Part shown: piece by piece, positions 6,478-9,952 of the stretch
Layout of the letters: every line of letters starts with the position of its first letter
Position numbering within the stretch: the stretch's first letter is position 1
DNA from: Bacteroidota bacterium
GTDB taxonomy: Bacteria > Bacteroidota > Bacteroidia > Sphingobacteriales > Sphingobacteriaceae
Direction of reading: 5' to 3'
Length of the DNA stretch: 9,952 nt
Assembly (NCBI GenBank): GCA_025355225.1
Contig: JANYAB010000176.1
Location: 1-9,952 of the forward strand
Program-made: the position numbers and the translations under genes
The notes under the pieces: generated by a model
Seen by the model: the letters and a program-made list of their open reading frames with translations, nothing else
The model's database searches: none
What the model was told of the DNA's origin: nothing

Positions 6478-7412
6478 TCCTGGACGACTTCCTTTGCTTT
6501 AATGAAAACGGCCTTTACTGTAAATACGGTGATTTTTATATTGATCCGCAGCAGCCAGTGAAAGTAGCGGTAATATCTCATGCCCATGCCGACCATGCGG
6601 TCGCAGGTAATATTGAGGTGTATTGCACCGAAGCAACTGCTGCATTTATGCAGTTAAGATATAGTAAAAACGCAGCTAAAATTCTTAACATCAATCCCTA
6701 TAATCAGTCGTTTATTACCGGTGGGGTTCAAATAACTTTTGTGCCTGCCGGGCACATCCTTGGTTCTGCCCAGATAATGATGGAATACCTGGGGGTAAGA
6801 TATCTGTACACCGGGGATTATAAACTGCAACCCGATAATACCTGCGAACCGTTGGAATGGATTAAGACTGATGTATTGATTACCGAAAGCACCTTTGCCA
6901 ACCCTGCTATTATACATCCCGACGCGGTTACCGAAATACAAAAGCTGAATGATATTAAAAGTAATATATTACTTGGCGCTTACAGCCTCGGCAAAAGTCA
7001 GCGAATAATTAAGCTGATCACCGAACATGCGCCGCAAAAAACCATATTGGTGCATCATCGTATCATGCCCATAAACGCGATATATGAAAAAATGGGCTTT
7101 TCGCCTGGTAAATATCAGTTGTATGGCCGTAAGCTAATGAAAAATCAGCAGGAGTTTGTATATATAGTACCGCCTTTTACGTTCGACAGTTATTCGAGGG
7201 CAACCGGGGTGAAACGTTTGTTCGCTTCAGGTTGGAAAAACTTGCAGGTAAATCAAAACGATACTTTGTTTATTTCTGATCATGCCGACTGGAACGATAT
7301 ACTAAAAACCATTGAACTTACCCAACCTCAACAGGTATGGACCTTGCATGGCGACGGTAGTCATATAAGGAAACATTTTGGTAATACTATTTTTGTAAAG
7401 CTGCTGAATTAA
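6474..7412 (+). CDS. Metallo-beta-lactamase-fold DNA exonuclease (ligase-associated exonuclease family)
   Basis: Predicted metal-dependent nuclease of the family called ligase-associated DNA damage response exonuclease. The 312 residues start with the family's N-terminus (CFNENGLYCKYGDFYIDP, 8-25). The metal motif HAHADH (36-41) gives ligands His36, His38, Asp40 and His41; further ligands are His94 (PAGHILGSAQ), Asp115 (TGDYK), His270 (ISDHADW) and His292 (LHGDG). ITESTFANP (136-144) and LLGAYSLGKSQR (166-177) are also characteristic. Elsewhere this family is usually encoded with an ATP-dependent DNA ligase, an Lhr-type helicase and PdeM; none of these is in the window. It overlaps coaE by four bases and precedes the DUF5522 gene by three. 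DNA repair is inferred from the family alone. Confidence 0.85.
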   Translation: MILDDFLCFNENGLYCKYGDFYIDPQQPVKVAVISHAHADHAVAGNIEVYCTEATAAFMQLRYSKNAAKILNINPYNQSFITGGVQITFVPAGHILGSAQIMMEYLGVRYLYTGDYKLQPDNTCEPLEWIKTDVLITESTFANPAIIHPDAVTEIQKLNDIKSNILLGAYSLGKSQRIIKLITEHAPQKTILVHHRIMPINAIYEKMGFSPGKYQLYGRKLMKNQQEFVYIVPPFTFDSYSRATGVKRLFASGWKNLQVNQNDTLFISDHADWNDILKTIELTQPQQVWTLHGDGSHIRKHFGNTIFVKLLN

Positions 7413-7415
7413 ACA

Positions 7416-7574
7416 ATGCTGAAGGAGAATATTGATTATTACATCAACGGGGATGGTAACTTTGTTTTTACAAAGGAGTATCACCTAAAAAGAGGTTTCT
7501 GTTGTAAAAACAAGTGTTTACACTGTCCGTGGGATTACGGGAAACCAAAAGAATCGAAACAAATTAAGAAATAA
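7416..7574 (+). CDS. DUF5522 cysteine-cluster mini-protein
   Basis: A 52-residue protein that is easily missed because of its length. It begins three bases after the exonuclease stop. The central block reads YHLKRGFCCKNKCLHCPW (22-39), the signature of DUF5522: a YHLKRG lead followed by Cys29, Cys30, Cys34 and Cys37, spaced like a small zinc or iron-sulfur site. A lysine-rich tail (43-52) follows. The tight spacing suggests coupled translation with the exonuclease gene. Function is unknown; metal binding is inferred only from the cysteine pattern. Confidence 0.85.
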   Translation: MLKENIDYYINGDGNFVFTKEYHLKRGFCCKNKCLHCPWDYGKPKESKQIKK

Positions 7575-7614
7575 TCGACATATTTGTAACTAAGCAAAAA
7601 TTGAAGAAAGAAGT

Positions 7615-8064
7615 ATGCGTATAGAAGAAGAGATACAAAGCACAAACTTTGAGGATAATTACCACAAAGCCGTTGTGAATATTTCTTTTACTTATAGCTG
7701 GCTGAACAATGTGATGCGCGGCCAGTTTGAAAAGCATAATATAACCAATCAGCAATTTAATGTTTTGCGCATATTGAGGGGGCAGTACCCTAACCCTGCC
7801 ACTGTAAACCTGATCAAGGAGCGTATGCTGGATAAAATGTCGGATGCATCACGTATTGTTGATCGGCTGGTTCAAAAGGGCCTGGTTTCGCGCTGCACCA
7901 ACAATAAAGACCGCCGCGCCGTTGATATCCGCATAAGTGACGCAGGACTGGAAATCCTTTCAAAAATGGATATAGAATTCAAGACGAAAGAGCTCCTTAA
8001 AAACAACTTTACTGAAGAAGAGGCTGGAAAACTAAGCGATTTGCTGGATAAATTGCGGGGTTGA
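7615..8064 (+). CDS. MarR-family winged-helix transcription regulator
   Basis: Dimeric DNA-binding repressor or activator of 149 residues. The first helices (about 15-40) and the final helix (about 120-149) form the dimer interface. The winged helix spans about 42-115, with a recognition helix near 74-90 (KMSDASRIVDRLVQKGL) and a wing carrying the conserved basic NNKDRRAVDIRIS (96-108). TNQQFNVLRIL (44-54) is a typical MarR helix. The ligand is unknown. The gene lies 40 nt after DUF5522; only a weak promoter-like CATATTTG at 7579-7586 lies in that gap, so it may share the upstream transcript. No target gene is adjacent on the same strand, and it converges on a ZIP transporter gene. Its stop codon shares one base with heptad element 3. 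Confidence 0.9.
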   Translation: MRIEEEIQSTNFEDNYHKAVVNISFTYSWLNNVMRGQFEKHNITNQQFNVLRILRGQYPNPATVNLIKERMLDKMSDASRIVDRLVQKGLVSRCTNNKDRRAVDIRISDAGLEILSKMDIEFKTKELLKNNFTEEEAGKLSDLLDKLRG

Positions 8065-8169
8065 GCTGAAAGGCGAAAGCACAAAGCTGAATGCAAAAAC
8101 CGTACGGTATTAATCAACGCTGATAGTGAAATAAAGAAGCCTTCAGCTTTTGCTTTTTAGCTTTCAGCT
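8064..8169. repeat. Heptad inverted-repeat element 3 (unit AGCTGAA), possible bidirectional terminator
   Basis: The left arm has four contiguous heptads at 8064, 8071, 8078 and 8085 (AGCTGAA, AGGCGAA, AGCACAA, AGCTGAA). A 50-nt spacer (8092-8141) follows. The right arm has four reverse-complement heptads at 8142, 8149, 8156 and 8163 (TTCAGCT, TTTGCTT, TTTAGCT, TTCAGCT). The two 28-nt arms match at 21 of 28 positions without gaps; the first and last heptads pair perfectly. The spacer contains a perfect 10-bp palindrome, ACCGTACGGT (8099-8108). The element exactly fills the gap between the MarR stop and the ZIP stop (convergent genes), so it could form a hairpin in both transcripts and end them. 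No clear U-tract was seen, so termination is inference. Confidence 0.82.
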
Positions 8170-8172
8170 AAT

Positions 8173-8889
8173 CTACAACTCACCCACAAAGCCAACCAAC
8201 GCTACTCCAACCCCCAATAGCACCGCTACCATTTTACGAACGCTAAACTTATGATCCGAACTTGACTCGAATAAGATGGTGGTGGATATATGCAGAAATA
8301 TACCAATAACAACCCCCATTATGCGGTTAAAGTAATGCTGCAAATTGCCAATACCACCCGTACTGAGGGCATTGCTGAAAAAATAGCCGGCCGGCGCCAT
8401 TATCGCGAACAGCACAACAAAAAATACGGTTTTACTCTTTGTCTGTTTATTGGCAAGTAATACGGTGGCAAGGGCAAAAGCGGCAGGCACGTGGTGCAGT
8501 GCTATACCATACACCAATTGGTTTTGGTTTCCTTCGGCCAGGGGCATTCCTTCTAAAAATGCATGAATGCAAAGGCTTACCAGTATGCCCAAAGGGAAAG
8601 CAATATGATCATGATCCGGCGTGTGTATGTGGCCATGTTCAATCCCTTCCGAAAATTGCTCCAATACGATCTGGAACAAAAAGCCTATCAGGATAAACAC
8701 ACCTACATAATTATCGTTGCCATGGTAGGCATCAGGTATTAAATGTAAAACGGTAATGCCAAACAGGAATGCCCCACTGAATGAAAGTATTAATTTTAAA
8801 TTTTTATGATTATCGCCCTTAAATAAAAATACGGCCATGCCTCCTGTAAAAGCGCCTGAGAATAATACAATCACTTTCCAGATGGCCAT
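8173..8889 (-). CDS. ZIP-family divalent metal transporter
   Basis: Inner-membrane carrier of about eight helices that would move zinc or a related divalent metal into the cytoplasm; 238 residues. The first helix is about 5-23, LHLIPDAY lies in the second (48-55), and a His-rich loop (EHGHIHTPDHDH, 84-95) separates helices 3 and 4, as in other ZIPs. Helix 4 carries HAFLEG (109-114), matching the family's HNxxEG except that Asn is Ala. Helix 5 carries ALHHVPAAFAL (130-140), where the usual acidic residue of the binuclear site is Ala136; I recall this variant in other Bacteroidetes ZIPs. Metal specificity cannot be inferred. Its ATG overlaps the PAP2 stop by one base (TAATG), so translation is probably coupled. 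Confidence 0.88.
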   Translation of the reverse strand: MAIWKVIVLFSGAFTGGMAVFLFKGDNHKNLKLILSFSGAFLFGITVLHLIPDAYHGNDNYVGVFILIGFLFQIVLEQFSEGIEHGHIHTPDHDHIAFPLGILVSLCIHAFLEGMPLAEGNQNQLVYGIALHHVPAAFALATVLLANKQTKSKTVFFVVLFAIMAPAGYFFSNALSTGGIGNLQHYFNRIMGVVIGIFLHISTTILFESSSDHKFSVRKMVAVLLGVGVALVGFVGEL

Positions 8890-9452
8890 TAAAAATTGGG
8901 TTGTAGTTTTTTAAACAATAATGCAAACAATGACCCTATTGAAATGCCATAAAGCGCACCGGCAATAACATCAATAGGAAAATGAACGCCAACATAGACT
9001 TGAGCAAAGCAAATTGAACCCGCCCATAAGATGGCTGCCAGCCATATCCATCGCCATTTCCTAAAAAATACCAAACACAGGAACGTAGCTATGGCAAAAT
9101 GATTACTTGCATGTGCCGACGGAAAGCTATAGCCAGTACCACAAGGTATTCTCATAATAATGGTTTTTGACAGCGACGAGTCATTACAGGGTCTTATGCG
9201 TTTTACAAGGTTTTTACCTATTCCTGCACTCCCCCTATCGGCAACGCCAAATGTCAACGCCAGCAAAACAATAATGTATAGGCCTGTTTTTTTATAACGA
9301 TAGATACAAAAACAAAAGATGAAAACATACAATGGTATCCAAACTTTTGGCTCACGCAATATAGGCATCAGCCAATCGAAGAAAGGATTGCTGAGATCGT
9401 GGTTAATGAAATGAAATAAATGCCGGTCAAATTGTAAAAGGTGTTCAAGCAT
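8889..9452 (-). CDS. PAP2-family membrane phosphatase
   Basis: Membrane phosphatase acting on a lipid phosphate or pyrophosphate (undecaprenyl pyrophosphate, phosphatidylglycerol phosphate and lipid A phosphate are the family's usual substrates); 187 residues with about five membrane helices. The three PAP2 motifs are present: Lys80-x6-Arg87-Pro88, PSAH at 111-114, and the His157/Asp161 motif in AQVYVGVHFPID (150-161). In the last motif the usual Arg of SRxxxxxH is Gln151. The nucleophilic His157 and the proton-relay Asp161 are kept, so activity is plausible. It overlaps the methyltransferase stop (TGATG) and the ZIP start (TAATG) by one base each, indicating one operon. Substrate unknown. 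Confidence 0.88.
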   Translation of the reverse strand: MLEHLLQFDRHLFHFINHDLSNPFFDWLMPILREPKVWIPLYVFIFCFCIYRYKKTGLYIIVLLALTFGVADRGSAGIGKNLVKRIRPCNDSSLSKTIIMRIPCGTGYSFPSAHASNHFAIATFLCLVFFRKWRWIWLAAILWAGSICFAQVYVGVHFPIDVIAGALYGISIGSLFALLFKKLQPNF

Positions 9453-9952
9453 CAGATTTTTTTACAAAGAAATATTAAACGGTCTGAATTATCGATGTCG
9501 AATTTATCCAGGCCGTAGCTCCCAAAATTACTTATTATTTCGAATCTGCTTTGCTCAAAAAATCGCTGAAAGTCGTATATGGTAAAAGTGCTTACTATTT
9601 CTTTAAAGTTATAGCTTTTGTTTTCGCTCTTAAACGCGATATTCTTTATTATTTTACTTCCTCTGATGGTTTTTTGGAGATGGAAATCAATACCGTCTGT
9701 CGTTTTAGTATCGTCGGCAACAAATGTTTTTACAATCCTATTACTGTTAAAATAGTCGAGTATGAATAAGCCGCCAGGCTTTAATGCGCTATTAAAGTTT
9801 CTCAGCGATCCAATGTGCTCTTCGTCTGTTTTAAAATAGCCAAAACTGGTAAACAGGTTAAAAGCGATGTCAAAGTAATTGCTATAATATAAATGTCGCA
9901 TATCATGCACAAAAAAATGAAGCGAATCATTTTCGAACTGCTTTGCATAACG
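9452..9952 (-). CDS. Class I SAM-dependent methyltransferase, N-terminus cut by window edge
   Basis: C-terminal 166 residues of a methyltransferase. The frame stays open to the right edge, so the real start and the glycine-rich SAM motif I lie outside; the GTG at 9910 is inside the protein. The visible part starts with RYAKQFENDSLHFFVHDMR, where the HDMR Asp follows a strand and fits the adenine-contacting position of the fold. DIAFNLFTSFGYF (motif IV region) and LKPGGLFILDYFN (motif VI region) follow. The C-terminal half is a beta-rich cap common in small-molecule methyltransferases. The substrate is unknown. It is the first visible gene of a leftward operon with the PAP2 phosphatase and ZIP transporter, joined by one-base overlaps; the promoter lies outside the window. 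Confidence 0.88.
   Translation of the reverse strand, partial: RYAKQFENDSLHFFVHDMRHLYYSNYFDIAFNLFTSFGYFKTDEEHIGSLRNFNSALKPGGLFILDYFNSNRIVKTFVADDTKTTDGIDFHLQKTIRGSKIIKNIAFKSENKSYNFKEIVSTFTIYDFQRFFEQSRFEIISNFGSYGLDKFDIDNSDRLIFLCKKI

Noticed and set aside
7579..7586. CATATTTG as a MarR gene promoter
   Set aside because: The first base departs from TAnnTTTG and no TTG lies about 19 nt upstream; too weak to call.
8439..8696. Plus-strand frames inside the ZIP and methyltransferase genes (also 9551-9769)
   Set aside because: They are antisense to conserved minus-strand genes that carry clear motifs.
9908..9910. GTG as the start of the methyltransferase
   Set aside because: The frame stays open to the window edge, and the upstream residues (RYAKQFENDSLHFF) fit the fold, so GTG is an internal Val codon.

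Overview
The window looks like chromosomal DNA of a Bacteroidota bacterium, most likely from the Sphingobacteriaceae (Mucilaginibacter/Pedobacter-like). This rests on AT-rich spacers, two promoters of the Bacteroidetes type (TTG, about 19 bp, TAnnTTTG), no clear Shine-Dalgarno sites, and family variants typical of the phylum: a long NusB, a DUF1573 lipoprotein, a YbbR-like membrane protein and a DUF5522 mini-protein. The taxonomic call is inference from recall, not from a search.

Layout. At the left edge, a leftward MdlA/YheI-type ABC exporter (1-1647) loses its last few dozen residues at the window edge. It diverges from a Leu/Glu/Phe/Val-type amino-acid dehydrogenase whose true start is probably 1883, because a promoter lies inside the longer reading frame. 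A rightward housekeeping run follows: nusB, a DUF1573 lipoprotein, yajC, a YbbR-like protein, coaE, a metallo-beta-lactamase exonuclease and a 52-residue DUF5522 protein. The genes from YbbR to DUF5522 are packed with 0-4 nt spacing or overlap and are probably translated together. A MarR-family regulator (7615-8064) follows. It converges on a leftward, one-base-overlapping trio: a partial SAM methyltransferase, a PAP2 phosphatase and a ZIP metal transporter.

The genes are mostly conserved core functions: rRNA transcription (NusB), Sec translocation (YajC), CoA synthesis (CoaE), branched-chain amino-acid metabolism and DNA repair. No plasmid, phage, CRISPR, IS or secondary-metabolism signal was seen.

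The most unusual signal is between the genes. All three gaps longer than about 60 nt (1648-1882, 4803-4929, 8065-8172) hold the same architecture: three or four tandem 7-base units, a 33-50 nt spacer, then three or four tandem units of the reverse complement. The heptad differs at each place (AGTCNAT, GGTGAAA, AGCTGAA), so these are not copies of one sequence but share one design. They may be long imperfect hairpins or cruciforms and could be an undescribed class of intergenic element.
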